Origin: Brachypterus glaber
Taxonomy: Eukaryota; Arthropoda; Insecta; Coleoptera; Kateretidae
DNA: 64,000 nt
NCBI GenBank assembly: GCA_958510825.1
Contig: OY294046.1
Span: 45,427,794 to 45,491,793, forward strand
Direction: 5' to 3'
Part shown: positions 1 through 10,669 of the stretch, in pieces
Layout of the letters: every line of letters begins with the position of its first letter
Numbering within the stretch: the stretch's first letter is position 1
Position numbers and translations under genes: made by a program
The notes under the pieces: generated by a model
Database searches by the model: none
What the model saw: the letters and a program-made list of their open reading frames with translations, nothing else
What the model was told of the DNA's origin: nothing

Positions 1-150
1 GTCCGGGAAATGTTGTAAGCACGATAAATTAAAAACGCTTTAAGCTAGAGACTTGAAATTTGGCATACAGGTATGTTACCAAAAGTTCTCGCTCGGGATT
101 GTTTTTGGTAAACATTGGGGTGCGGCAAGGGGGAAAAATACATTTTTTTA
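1..150 (+). repeat. TCTGTC-associated dispersed repeat core, cut by window edge
   Basis: This segment carries the conserved core of a dispersed family: a CACGATAA motif, then AACGCTTTAAGCTAGAGACTT-like sequence, then a CTCGGGATTGTTTTTGGTAA-like block. The same core is present inverted at about 10385-10535, and diverged copies lie at 26.9, 30.8, 51.8 and 52.3 kb. In other copies the core follows a TCTGTC/TCGGTC microsatellite, which here would lie left of the window. No coding potential is seen. The family is not one I can name. Confidence 0.7.
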
Positions 151-154
151 CAAA

Positions 155-700
155 AATTTGAAAATTGCTATATAGGGGTTTTCAAGGTTGCTGAAAGTGA
201 ATCTAAAAATAAACATTTTTAACTTCACCCCCGCAGAGGTAGGGGGTCAATCCTTTTAATTAGAGGTTTTAGGGGTCGACAAATATAAATCTGATAATTT
301 TTTTCCAATTTCACCCCCTGAGGGGTGGGGGTAGTTTTCGTGAAAATTGGTATTTTGGGGTTTTGAGGTTGCTGAAAGTGAGTCTGATAATAAAAAAATT
401 CTAAATCCACCCCCTGAGGTGGAGGGTAGTTTGTTGAAAATTTATATACTGGGGTTTTTGAAGTCGCTAAAACTGAATCTTATAATAAATTTATCTAATT
501 TCACCACTGAGGGCTGGGGGTAGTTTTTGTGAAAATTGGTATATTGTGGTTTTTAAGGTTGCTGAAAGAGAATCTGATAATAAAAAAATCTAACTCCACC
601 CCCTAAGAGGCGAGGGGTAGTTTGTGAAAACTGGTATATTTTTAAGGTTGCTAAAAGTGAATCTTATAATAAAAAATCCATTTTACACGCGGAGGTGAAA
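155..700 (+). repeat. Tandem array of ~100-bp units with G-run/C-run blocks
   Basis: Five to six degenerate units of roughly 90-110 bp. Each reads: GGGGTTTTT, AAGGTTGCTGAAAGTGAATC, TGATAATAAAAAA, CCACCCCCTGAGGGGTGGGGG, TAGTTTTCGTGAAAA, then TTGGTATATTGGGG. Each unit holds its own short CCCC/GGGG palindrome. The same unit recurs at 5946-6690 in this orientation and at 5822-5945 and 9641-10010 inverted. That arrangement resembles the repeat-built arms of foldback transposons. The overlapping short reading frames are repeat translations, not genes. Confidence 0.85.
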
Positions 701-1118
701 ATGGGAAAGCTCTTTTACTGGGCAGTGTATTTTTTTATGAAATCTACTATACAAATGTAATGTAATGTAAACTGCGTGCCGGTTATTGTTATGGGATACC
801 ATGGTATTAGTGCAAAATCCTTATTTTTAAAGCAGACAAAGAAACAGTTTAAGAAACATAAAGAATTGTAGATTTCTATTTTAACAAGGAAATACAAAAG
901 TACTATACTTAGTACCTACTTTTGTTTTGTATAGGGTATAAAATACCAAAGTGATATTTTTGAGTTATTCATCACATCCTTTGCATTATATTTGCGTAGT
1001 TGAATAATTTTACCTAAAAGAATGTCACTTTAGGCATCAGCTAGAAAAATAGCACAACTATTTATGTGCTATTCAAATTTAATATTGCAACCAAATATTT
1101 AGTAAATATGCAACTGCA
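701..1118. other. AT-rich stretch, no gene seen
   Basis: The first ~30 bases share GGGAAAGCTCTTTTACTGGG and the following CAGTGTAT with 6680-6708, so they belong to the end of the neighbouring array family. The rest is AT-rich, with only frames of about 60 codons or fewer and nothing recognisable. Confidence 0.5.
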
Positions 1119-1260
1119 AGGAACTCAGGAGGAACTCTGGAGGATCTCCGAGGAACTCTTTGCAAAAAGGAAAACTCTTTGCAAAATGGAGGAACTCTTT
1201 GCAAAATGGAGGAACTCTTTGTAAAAAGGAACTCTTTTGTACAAATTTCAGACGTGGTCA
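1119..1260 (+). repeat. AGGAACTC short tandem array with conserved tail
   Basis: An array built on AGGAACTCTTTGCAAAA-type units of 8-17 bp. It is followed by a non-tandem tail (TTTGTACAAATTTCAGACG, then T/C, then GGTCAG). Array plus tail recur in the same orientation at 1856-1960, flanking the GGCGCC minisatellite between them. A frame running through it (1179-1553) crosses two unrelated repeats and is not credible as a gene. Confidence 0.8.
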
Positions 1261-1348
1261 GAAACAATTATTTTTTATTACCCATGTGGATTAACGTTCT
1301 TATGGTCAAACTAGATCAGCCGTTACAAACACTTTATCAAAACATCCT

Positions 1349-1800
1349 ACCTTTGGGCGCCAATTTCTTTTTTGAAGGGGCGCCAAGTTTGATAGAAACC
1401 GTCAGGGACAAAGCTTTTTTTCCCGAAGGTAATTTTGGGGTGCCAATTGCCAATTTTTGTTTTGAATGTTTTGAAGGGGCGCCAAGTGTGGCAGAAACCG
1501 TCAGGGACAAAGCTTTTTTCCCTTTTTCCCGAAAGGTAATTTTCGGGCGCTAATTTTTGTCTTGAAGGGGCGCCAAGTTTGGCAGAAACCGTCAGGGACA
1601 AAGCTTTTTCGGGAAGGTAAATTGGGGGCGCCATTTTTTATTTGAAGGGGCGCCACGCCAAGTTCGGTAGTAACCGTCAGGGACAAAGCTTTTTTATGAA
1701 GGTATTTTTTTGAGCGCCAACTTCTTTTTTTGTAGGGGCGCGAAGTTGAAACCGTCAGGGACAAAGCTTTATTTTTTGAGGGTGCCTTATTGGCAGTAGT
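1349..1800. repeat. GGCGCC minisatellite, five units of 78-99 bp
   Basis: The invariant block ACCGTCAGGGACAAAGCTTT occurs five times; its GTCAGGG starts at about 1401, 1500, 1591, 1676 and 1754. Spacing therefore falls steadily from 99 to 91, 85 and 78 bp. Each unit also has GAAGGGGCGCCAAGTTTGG and a GGTAATTTTGGG spacer. Minus-strand frames here give a repeating FVPDGFC..TWRPFK pattern, which is a product of the repeat. Confidence 0.88.
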
Positions 1801-1855
1801 GCTTGCACAGCGGTAATTTCTACGGCTTATTTGCCAAAAATTACCTCTTCCAGAG

Positions 1856-1960
1856 AGGAACTCTTAAGGAACACAGGAGGAACTCCCAAGGAACTCTGGA
1901 GGAACTCCGAGGAACTCTTTGCAAAAAGGAACTCTTTTGTACAAATTTCAGACGCGGTCA
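1856..1960 (+). repeat. Second AGGAACTC array with the same tail
   Basis: Direct copy of the 1119-1260 block. The last ~65 bases, from CTCTGGAGGAACTCCGAGG through GACGCGGTCAG, match it closely. Sequence then diverges at once into a CCTCGGTACCGGTATAACAT segment. Confidence 0.8.
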
Positions 1961-2635
1961 GCCCCTCGGTACCGGTATAACATACCGCTATGATATTTTC
2001 AAAAATTTGTACTGAATACAAAGTTGTATTCTTTAGAAAAAAGAACAAAATACAAAATTAAAAAAAAAATACCGATGCCAATACTTTCCCCTGTAGGCCT
2101 AGATTCAATAAAATCAAAATTAAAAAGAAAATAAAAAAATGAAAAAAAAATTTTTTTTTTCAAGTCTGCAGTCTCATTTAGTCACGGAAAATACCGAGTA
2201 TTTAAAATACTTAAAATAATGCTTAGTATAGTAGGGGAGACCGGGGCATAGCGGGCACACTAAGGCAAACAAAAATCATAAAAAATGTATTTTTAAATTT
2301 AATGTATTATTTTTTTTACATGATATGGGTACAACTTTAAGGTTTAATATACCATTATTTGAGAGCGTATTTATGAACAGTGTCTTTGATATTTTTTTAT
2401 GTCACTGTGTTAAAAGACCACTTTGTCCCGGTGCCAGGGGTAAAGTGGCCACTAGCTAATGTGATTCCTAATTTATTAATAGAGATTTTTAATAAAAAAT
2501 GAGGAAATTTAAATTATAAATAAAAATAAACATGCTAAACACTTCATATATAAACTCAAACCAAACATGGTTTAAATTAAAAAATATATAAAAGAAAGTT
2601 TTGTTTGCTGTTTTATAAGTCTTTAACTGCTGCTA

Positions 2636-2929
2636 CACTGTAAAAACTGCATGTAAAATAATGTAAAAATACATGAATTTACATAGTACGGAATAGTAAA
2701 TTTACTATTCTGGACTATGCATAATTTATGAATTTATGTAAAAGAATGTAAAATAATGTAAAATAATGTAAAAGAATGTAAAAGAATGTAAAAGAATGTA
2801 AAAGAATGTAAAAGAATGCAAAAGAATGTAAAATAATGTAAAAGAATGTAAAATAATGTAAAAGAATGTAAAATAATGTAAAAATATATATTTACATTGA
2901 TTTCCATATTTTTACATGATTTTACAATG
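2636..2929. mobile_element. Nested MITE with CACTGTAAAA-type ends
   Basis: The left end (CACTGTAAAAACTGCATGTA) and the right end read in reverse (CATTGTAAAATCATGTAAAA) form an inverted repeat of ~25 bp. The interior is dominated by the 10-bp array. Similar CACTGTAAAAA ends appear near 56.25, 55.85 and 52.32 kb, so the terminus is shared by several elements. Confidence 0.55.
2733..2886. repeat. 10-bp tandem array, AATGTAAAAG/T
   Basis: About fifteen consecutive units alternate AATGTAAAAG and AATGTAAAAT with very few changes. It probably expanded from the terminal GTAAAA motifs of the element that contains it. Confidence 0.92.
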
Positions 2930-3339
2930 TCAGGCTATGTTATATTAAGACGCGCGTGCGCTTTGGACAATAAACAAGAAGGCGTCGCATCATGAGACGG
3001 ACCGTTTAATATTAATATTGTTAGAGAGAGCGACGCATCTGCTAGGTTAAAGTGTTAAAAGTGTAGAAAAGGTAAATATTATTTATGTACGATATTTAAA
3101 TGCTTTATTTGTGGCCTAAAATTTACGTTCATTATAAATTACATTCTTTATCAACCAATAGATCTTTAAAGAAAGATGTAAGCAGTTTATACTCGTATTA
3201 AGGGTGCAAATCGTTTGGTTTATTAAACCAAATGAACTTTACGCTACGATATTTCAAAAAAGCTTCGACACAGAAACTTGTTATTTGGAACAAACACTTT
3301 CTAAGTAGTAAATATTTTTTTTTCTAATTTCAAGTCTAA

Positions 3340-3558
3340 ACCATTCGGGACTATGTAATTTTTAGCGTTCCGGTCTATGCACAATATTACCATTCTGGAC
3401 TATGTAATTTTTAGCGTTCCGGTCTATGCAAAATATTACCATTCTGGACTATGTAATTTTTACCGTTCCGGTCTATGCAAAATATTACCATTATGGACTA
3501 TGTAATTTTTACCATTCCGGTCTATGGCCACATATTACCATTTACGGACTATGTAATT
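3340..3558. repeat. 49-bp tandem array (GGACTATG/GGTCTATG)
   Basis: Four to five units of about 49 bp. Each consists of ACCATTCTGGACTATG, TAATTTTTAGCG, TTCCGGTCTATG, then CAAAATATT. The two half-units (CTGGACTATG and CCGGTCTATG) resemble each other, so the unit itself looks like an older duplication. A single half-unit also lies at 2690-2718, on the far side of the 10-bp array. Confidence 0.88.
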
Positions 3559-4079
3559 TAATATAATTTATTTTTACCGTGTATAGTTCTGCTCATGTTT
3601 TCAGAGCTCCAGGACTGTTGCCTGCTACTTCTCTTTCGATTTCTAGCCAAAAGGGCAAAGTGGTCACATCCAGTGACCGCTTCACAGGTGTTTTAAAAAT
3701 AAGTATTTACTAAAATAATAAATAAATAATACAAAATGTAGTGTTAGTTTTTAATAACTTATTGTCTATGACATTTAATACCTTAATATACATTAATATT
3801 TTAAAATATGCACATATTGAAGATAAATCGATAACTTTTTCACTGCACGCTTCGGTATCAAAGACTTGACTTAATGGCATATCGACTGATGCATTTTTTG
3901 TTTTTTTATAAGGGGGGGTGACCACTTTGCCCAGGGTGACCACTATACCCAGGTCTCCCCTACTTATACTAATTTCTTGGAAGCAGGTACTAATTAAACT
4001 TAAAACAAATATTTTTTTTATATCAAGTATTTTTATAATTGCAACAAATATCTAAGACAACTATCATAAATACTGTGTG

Positions 4080-4247
4080 TATAGTTTGACGCACGGATCT
4101 GCGCCTACGGCAAATATGTTGGAATGTGTGTGCAAGTGGGAGGCCCGATGTAGGCACGCAAGCCTTATAACGCTCTTGATGGAAAGAAGAGAGCGCGAAT
4201 GATTCCTCCCCCTTACGTCGTAGACTTTCTTTCATGTGGAGAACTGT
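4080..4247. repeat. 168-bp GC-richer dispersed element, copy 1
   Basis: The segment begins TATAGTTTGAC and ends GAGAACTGTA, giving a very short inverted terminus (TATAGTT). Copy 2 at 13664-13833 is in the same orientation and matches across the full length with a modest number of differences; several 15-20-base stretches are identical, such as GGAATGTGTGTGCAAGTGGG and GCCTTATAACGCTCTTGA. It contains a short hairpin, CGCTCT...AGAGCG, kept in both copies. It could be a small MITE, a SINE or a fossil structured RNA. I do not recognise a product. Confidence 0.75.
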
Positions 4248-5320
4248 AACAGGTAATTTTTAGCAATACAATACCGCGTACAATACACCAATAGTATCAT
4301 TTTTAACGCCAAGCATTTTATTAATAATTGCAAGGCTTGTGGTTTGCTAATGTTTGTCAACTGTCGAGATATCTCAATGAAGTTGTTAATTTGACATATG
4401 TCGCACATTTAATAAGTTCGGTCTAATTAAATTTGACCCACACCTGCTATCTTGTTCGTTGACAAAATAAAACAAAGCCGCACCTGTTGAATATTACGTG
4501 ACTTCTTGTCTTTGCACTAATTTGATACAGCAAAAATGGACCAATTAAATTCGTTCATTTGTAAATTTTTCATTAAATAAAATATTATGAATGGTCTAAC
4601 TTCTTCCATAATTAAAAAGTTCTGTAGATGATATCCTTGAGCCATGTTTACCCTTTAATCGGCCATGCAGATAATACATGATTTCACAAAAACCTTTTTA
4701 TTTTATTAATGTGTAATTTTTATTTCTGGTTAGGTTTTTCGAAGGTGAAAATTATGTTTTTAATAACCATTGCCGACATAATTAGCTGCTACACATGTGT
4801 ACCATTTAAGTAGAACTTGTCACAAAAGTCAAATGATTGTCGCGAATATCTGAAAAAAGTACAGAAGTCATCTTGTTTGAAACATAACTTTTTTCTACTG
4901 GCGTGCGGAGAAATGTCTCTTTCCGCACACATATGCGTGTGGAAACAAGGCCTTTTCCGCAAGCATAAACATTGTTTAATTTCTTAATTGCGTAATGTTA
5001 TTGTTGTAATATTTATTCATAATTTTATAAAAAAGTCCAAATTTACTGTTAAATGTTTTTCTTATTGGAAAAATATAAAAATAAGATTTATCTAATAATA
5101 TATAAAAGTATATTTTATTTTAACTCCGCTCGTAGGAAAAATATTGCATGCGTAAAGAGACTTTTCCGCACTTGATGGGAATATAGCTATTTCAAGTGTC
5201 AAATGTAAACATGATTCATTTAAGTCAGCAATAAAAACCTATTTTTATACATTTTGCTGCTTAAATAATAAAAATAGCCAAATAATTAAAGAATTATACA
5301 CGCAAAAACCAAAACATATA
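4248..5320. other. AT-rich interval with a weak inverted repeat
   Basis: No coding signal is seen. At about 4905-4937 and 5145-5171, GTGCGGA(G/A)AA..GTCTCTTT(C/A)CGCA and its reverse complement form imperfect arms enclosing ~270 bp, probably a decayed MITE. The remainder has only chance frames. Confidence 0.45.
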
Positions 5321-5573
5321 CACTGATAAAAAAGATAATTTTGATTTATTTGGATATGGCCAATTAAATTATTTGACTGCGAGTAACAAATTTTATTTGG
5401 GTCAAATAAATATTTAGTTCATGCAAATAAATATTTTAATCTCAATATCATTTATTAATGGGAACAAAATAGTTTATTTGACAGAAATAAAGCTTATTTG
5501 TCACAACCAAATAATACAATTGGCCATATTCAACCAAATATTTTGTACACACAAATAAACTGTTTTATCAGTG
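5321..5573. mobile_element. TA-flanked palindromic MITE, CACTGATAAAA ends
   Basis: The left end CACTGATAAAAAAG is the reverse complement of the right end TTTTATCAGTG, and TA flanks both ends. Inner sequence is rich in ATTTATTTGG/CCAAATAAT motifs that pair across the element (for example GGCCAATTAAATTATTTG with CAAATAATACAATTGGCC). A second, disrupted copy is at 44620-45133. The TA duplication suggests mobilisation by a Tc1/mariner-type transposase; no such gene is present. Confidence 0.8.
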
Positions 5574-5821
5574 TAGAAATGAAGGTTCGGACCAGCCAAA
5601 AGATTCAACTGCTATTAAATTAAATACTTGTTTTTCTTTATTTTATCAATGTTATTTTTTTTATTTCTGTTATTTATTTTATTATTCAGTTATCAATTTT
5701 ATTCTATTTTGTAATTTTTACAGATATGTAGGTAAGTATATATTTTTGATGCAAATTAATAATAATATATAATAATATAATCTATAATATAAATCCACTG
5801 ACATTGTAACTACATAACCCT

Positions 5822-5945
5822 AAAAGTTTTAGTACTTTTAGCAACCTCAAAACCCCAAATATACCAGTTTTCACGAAAACTAACCCCACCCCTCAGGGGG
5901 TAAAATTAGAAAAAAAATATTATCAGATTCATATTTGTCAACCCC
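5822..5945 (-). repeat. G-run/C-run array unit, inverted
   Basis: Reverse-complement copy of one unit of the 155-700 array (AGCAACCTCAAAACCCCAAA, then CGAAAACTAACCCCACCCCT). It directly abuts the plus-orientation array that follows, making a head-to-head junction near 5945. Confidence 0.8.
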
Positions 5946-6690
5946 ATAAAAATACATTTTGTTTTAGAAAAATTTGAAAATTGCTATAGGGGTTTTTGAG
6001 GTTGCTGAAATTAAATCTGATAATAAAATTTTTCTAACTCCACTCCCTAAGGGGTGAGGGGGTAAATATTTTTAAATATATTCAATATTTTCGTCAAAAT
6101 TGGTATATATACATGGGTTTTTGGTATATATATATATATGGGTTTTTGGGGTTGACGAATATGAATCTGATAATATTTTTTTTTCTAATTTTACCCCCTG
6201 AGGGTGGGGGGTAGTTTTCATGAAAACTGGTATATTGGGGTTTTTGGGGTTGCTGAAAGTGAATCTGATAATAAAAAAAAATTATAAATCCACCCCCTGA
6301 GTGGTGGGGGTATTTTTCGTGAAAAATGGTATAATGGGATTTTTGAAGATGCTGAAAGTGAAATTGATCATACAAAATTCTTACTCCACCACCTGATGGG
6401 CAGGGGGTAGTTTTCTTGAAAATTTATATATTGGGGTTTTTGAGGTCGCTAAAACTGAATCTTATATTTTTTTTAATTTCACCCCCTGAGGGGTGGGGGT
6501 AGTTTTGTGAAAATTGGTATATTGGGGTTTTTAAGGTTGCTGAAAGGGAATCTGATAATAAAAAGTTCTAACCACCCCCTAAAAAGCGGGGGTAGTTTTC
6601 TTGAAAATTGATATATTTTTAAGGTTGCTAAAAGTAAATCTAATAATAAAAAATCCATTTTACGCGCGGAGGTGTAAAATGGGAAAGCTC
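5946..6690 (+). repeat. G-run/C-run tandem array, plus orientation
   Basis: About seven units like those at 155-700, with a short TA microsatellite expansion at ~6105-6140. It ends at the same GGGAAAGCTCTTTTACTGGG junction as the first array. Together with the inverted blocks at 5822-5945 and 9641-10010 it suggests two adjacent foldback-like structures, about 1-5945 and 5946-10535. Confidence 0.82.
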
Positions 6691-6840
6691 TTTTACTGGG
6701 CAGTGTATATTTTCTTGAAATTGATTAATATTGACATAAAACGTCATAAAATGCAAAAATACGCAAAAAAGATTTTTAAAATTTTTTGCACGAATATAAG
6801 GCTTTCCCAAATTTTTAAAATGGGAAAGCGAAAGCGTTAA
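6691..6840 (+). repeat. Array-adjacent dispersed segment ending AATGGGAAAGCG
   Basis: The part from TTGAAATTGATTAATATTGA to AATGGGAAAGCG (about 6711-6838) is repeated in the same direction at 10540-10668. The segment is AT-rich and repetitive; the 79-codon frame here is not supported as a gene because its homologue at 10.6 kb does not keep it open. Confidence 0.65.
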
Positions 6841-9640
6841 TTTAAAGATAATTAAATAAATTAACATAAAGTATAATTATTTTATCATAATTAATACATA
6901 TCGATATATTATAATGTTGAATAATTAATAAGAATGCAAAAAAACAGAGTAATTCCAGAAGAAAATGACCCATATTGTTTTTATTTATTTATTATTTGTT
7001 ATTACAAAAATATATAAGCTTAATAATAAGATGGAGATCCGCCTAAACCAAGTTTGTGTGCGGCATCAACTTTACATAAAAAAGATAATAAAATAATTCT
7101 AAGTAAACGTACAATAATAATAAGATAACTATTAAAAAAAAGTACAATAATAATAAAAAGATAAATATCATAGTAAAGCGTACAAAATAATAGAGAGAGT
7201 AAGAGAGTGAGCGAGAGAGTGGGCCAGAGAGATACTGTATTTATCATTCTGCAAACAGAGCCTTAGTGAAGAAAATTTATTGGGGGGGGGGATAAAGCCC
7301 AATTTTATAAACATTTTTAAAGAAGTGAACTAAAAAAGCTCATCAGCTCAATCAATATTTTTGACAACTCCCAAAATCAAAAAACCCAAAAAAGGAATAT
7401 CCACAACTTAACTTTACCAACTTCAAACAAATATAAACTGCCATCTACGCAGTATGCCAACTAACCAAAAATTCATTTCAAATTTTTTTTTAATTTGTCA
7501 AATTTTTCAAAGTGTTCGGCAGGAGGGGAGGGGATTTCCATTGACCAGTAATCATGACACAACCCGTATAAAAAATCTCAAACACTAAGTATTTAACTCT
7601 TTCATTAAGCATCTTAATATATTTTTACCAAATAAAATAATCACCTCTCTCACAGATTTAAATACTTAAAATATATGACAAATCGTTTTAGTATTAAAAT
7701 GTTTTAAATTTATTTTATGTTAATTTGATTTCATATTATTATTAGTTTTGAATGCAATGCGGCCTCTGACCTCAACATTAACCTTAAAGAGATTTTTATT
7801 ATTAATGATTCATCAAACGTCTAGGACGTGGACTAAATGGTTTACTTTAAAAATTTCTTGTTAATTATGGAATAAGTTAAATTAATACGATTTTCAGCCC
7901 TTGAATACAAAAGTTTAGGGGTTTAAGGAGAAAATACTGCTGCTAGCAAAATAATACTTTTTTGCACGACCAAGACTAAAACCTAATTTTACGCTTTCAT
8001 TTTCGGGACTAAACTTGCCGTTTTTCTTCCAAGGAAAAAAAATCACGGCAACCTTGATAATATTAAGATATTATACAAACTATGTGCTTTACTGGTAGAA
8101 AAATTAGGTTTGGTGATGTTTTGTAATAAATAAGAGATTCAAAGGAAATTATTTGGATTTTAACAAAGAAAACCTTAAAAAATAACATTGTTTAAATTAT
8201 TAAATTTATCGTCTTCGTCCAATTTTTTGAACTGACGTTTGTGTCAACCATATTAAAAAACAATTGAAATCGCAATTGCCGTGAAACTGACTTTTCGTGA
8301 TTCACAGGTATCTTGATAAAATTAAATAAAACACCCAATTTTAGATGAGTGGTTTTTAATTTTATGTACCTACCTAAGTTATGCTTGGTCGCGCAAAAAA
8401 TAATGTATACCCCTCTGGACTAAACATGGCTGTTTTAGTCCCTTGGTATATAAATAACTATTACTTATAGTATATAGTATTATAAAAAAATAATAGTTTC
8501 TTGCACTTTTTTTTGAGAATAAATTTTAATTTAATGTGAAATAATACTAAATTATTAAGAACATAAATTTTGATTATTTCTATTATACTATTAAAATGTT
8601 TATTGACCTCTTTTAAATAATTTGTCAATAACATATTTCACAGTTAATTTAAATAACTTTTTTTAACTCTTATTTATATGTGACTAACTAATCATGTAAA
8701 TATTTATTTCTAATTTATTCAATTGTAATTTAATATTTTAATTTTTCGGATTTTAAATAAGTTTTATAAGTCTATTAAATGGTATAAATCTTGGCACATT
8801 AATAATATAATGTGACATTATATAAAAAAAAAGTAAAAGAATATTTAAGCTTGGTTTGGTAACCCAACAATAATATTAGATAGTAGAGGTCTGGATTAGG
8901 GTTATTTATATTAAAAAACGTTTTTTTACTAAAACTGCCGAGGTTTCGTTGGCTTTATTCCAACTTGTTCAAAAGGCACACTACAAGAAATGTAACAATT
9001 ATGTTTTAACTTTTTAACAATTCAAAGAGCCAAAAAGAAAACAATATAAGTTTAAAAATTCGTTAATAAAATAATAAAATATGATTTATTTTTTATATAA
9101 TAAAAACATGTTTAAAATTGTTTTGCAGGCAAAAAAGGCGTTGATTAATTATATTAAACTATGCATTATAATCCAAACATAGAAATGGAAACATTTAAAA
9201 TACGGTTTAATTTAATAACACCTCGTATAAGAACAAATATTTATCTTAACGTGGAAATATTAAAAGAATAACAAAAAAAAAAGGTAAAAAATATGGTACT
9301 TACAGTAAGTTACGTTTCCTTCGTTAAACTATAACAATTAATATTCGAAATACAAGAAAATAAACAAAAATATGCAGATAAGAAATTTAAAGTCGTGTAC
9401 CAGTGCTATACAAACGTATACTAGAAATTTCGGACTGTTGACAGATACAGGTACGGGGGGATTTTTTCTTTTTGGTTTAAACTAAAAATTCGACTTGTAA
9501 AGAAACCAAAGATAAATTATATATCCTATTTTTTTTTTTTAAATGAAAACTAGAGTTTACTTTTTATTTTTGAAATAGAATATTTTTTTATATTTTTTAG
9601 GCGTTTCTATGTTTATAATTAAATATTGTATTATTATTTT
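6841..9640. other. 2.8 kb AT-rich interval, no gene seen
   Basis: Very AT-rich with homopolymer runs. A GA-rich microsatellite lies at about 7190-7235 and a nine-G run near 7281. A weak inverted pair built on TTTTTTGC(A/G)CGACCAAG is at ~7960 and ~8385. No coding frame, RNA gene or well-defined element is seen. Confidence 0.5.
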
Positions 9641-10010
9641 TTTTACAGATTCACGAAAACTACCCCCACCCCTCAGGGGATAGATTTAGAAATTTTTTAT
9701 TATCAGATTCACTTTCAGCAACCTCAAAACCCCAAATATACAAATTTTCACAAAAACTAACCCTCGCCTATCAGGGGGTGGATTTAATATTTTTTATCAG
9801 ATTCACTTTTAGCAACCTCAAAAATCCCAATATACCAGTTTTCACGAAAACTACCCCGCAGCCCTCAGGGGGTGTAATTAGAAAAAATTTATTATCAGAT
9901 TCATATTCGTCGACCCCAAAAACCCCTATATACCAGTTTTGAGGAAAATATTGAAAATATTTTAAAATATTACCCCCTCACCCCTGCGGGGGTGTAGTTA
10001 GAAAATGTTT
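9641..10010 (-). repeat. G-run/C-run tandem array, inverted
   Basis: Three to four units in reverse orientation (CACGAAAACTACCCCCACCC, then TCAGATTCACTTTCAGCAAC). It lies opposite the plus array at 5946-6690, with 2.9 kb of AT-rich sequence between. Confidence 0.83.
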
Positions 10011-10384
10011 ATCTATTAAAAAATAGCCAATTCTAAATTAATTTGTTCCTATATGTATTTATAATTTTATATTTCGTATTCTTAAACATTATGTAAAGTA
10101 TCATTAGTTAAAAATTTAAATATTATATTGATTTAATTATTATTATCATTATTTAGTATTAGTTTAATTACTTTAGGTCATAATTATATGTGTATATTTT
10201 TTGTGAGGTTAAGTGGAAGAGCTTGGGGTGGCATATGTAAATCGTATACCTACGATTACATGTGCGACTCATTTGAACTTCGCCTCATACCATGTAATGG
10301 TTAATAAAGACATTTATTATTATTATTATATTAGATTGAATTTCAGCAAAAAAAAAAATATTTTTCCTTTTGACCCCTTTCCGC

Positions 10385-10535
10385 ATCCCAATGTTCACTA
10401 AAAACAATCCCGAGCGAGAACTACTGGTAACATACCTGTATACCAAATTTGAAGTCTCTAGCTTAAAGCGTTCTTAAGTTATCGTGCTTATAAGATTTTC
10501 CGGACAGAACAATCGACAGACCGATCTACCGATAA
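10385..10535 (-). repeat. TCTGTC-associated core, inverted copy
   Basis: Reverse complement of the core at 1-150: AAACAATCCCGAGCGAGAAC, then AGTCTCTAGCTTAAAGCGTT, then TATCGTGCTTATAAG. It continues into CGACAGACCGATC, the decayed TCTGTC microsatellite of this family. It forms the outer right end of the inverted structure that starts at the window's left edge. Confidence 0.78.
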
Positions 10536-10539
10536 TTTT

Positions 10540-10668
10540 TGTTTGCTTGAAATTGATTTATATCGACACAAACATCATAAAACGCACAAATACGAAAAAA
10601 AAATTTTGAAAATTTTTCCACGAATACAAGGCTTTCCGAAAACTTGAAAATTTTCAAAATGGGAAAGA
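10540..10668 (+). repeat. Direct copy of the 6711-6838 segment
   Basis: Matches 6711-6838 over ~125 bp, including TTGAAATTGATTTATAT, CATAAAACGCACAAATACG and AAAATGGGAAAG. It sits immediately outside the inverted TCTGTC core. Confidence 0.65.
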
Positions 10669-10669
10669 A

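Larger units (their letters stand above)
2225..3970. mobile_element. Non-autonomous DNA transposon with GTAGGGGAGACC ends
   Basis: The left end reads AGTATAGTAGGGGAGACCGG followed by GGCATAGCGGGCACAC. The right end, read on the other strand, is AGTATAAGTAGGGGAGACCT followed by GGGTATAGTGGTCACC, so terminal inverted repeats of about 35 bp enclose 1.75 kb. Sub-terminal copies of a GGG(C/T)AAAGTGG(T/C)CAC motif lie at about 2400-2455 and 3650-3690. No transposase frame is present. Inside are a nested CACTGTAAAA-ended element, a 10-bp array and a 49-bp array. No clear target-site duplication was found and the superfamily is not assigned. Confidence 0.75.

Noticed and set aside
1179..1553. 124-codon plus frame and 87-95-codon minus frames
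   Set aside because: They are translations of the AGGAACTC array and the GGCGCC minisatellite; the repeating residues follow the DNA unit, and frames shift between units.
3340..3558. CRISPR-like regular spacing
   Set aside because: The units are contiguous 49-bp tandem repeats without unique spacers, and the sequence is a eukaryotic nuclear region.
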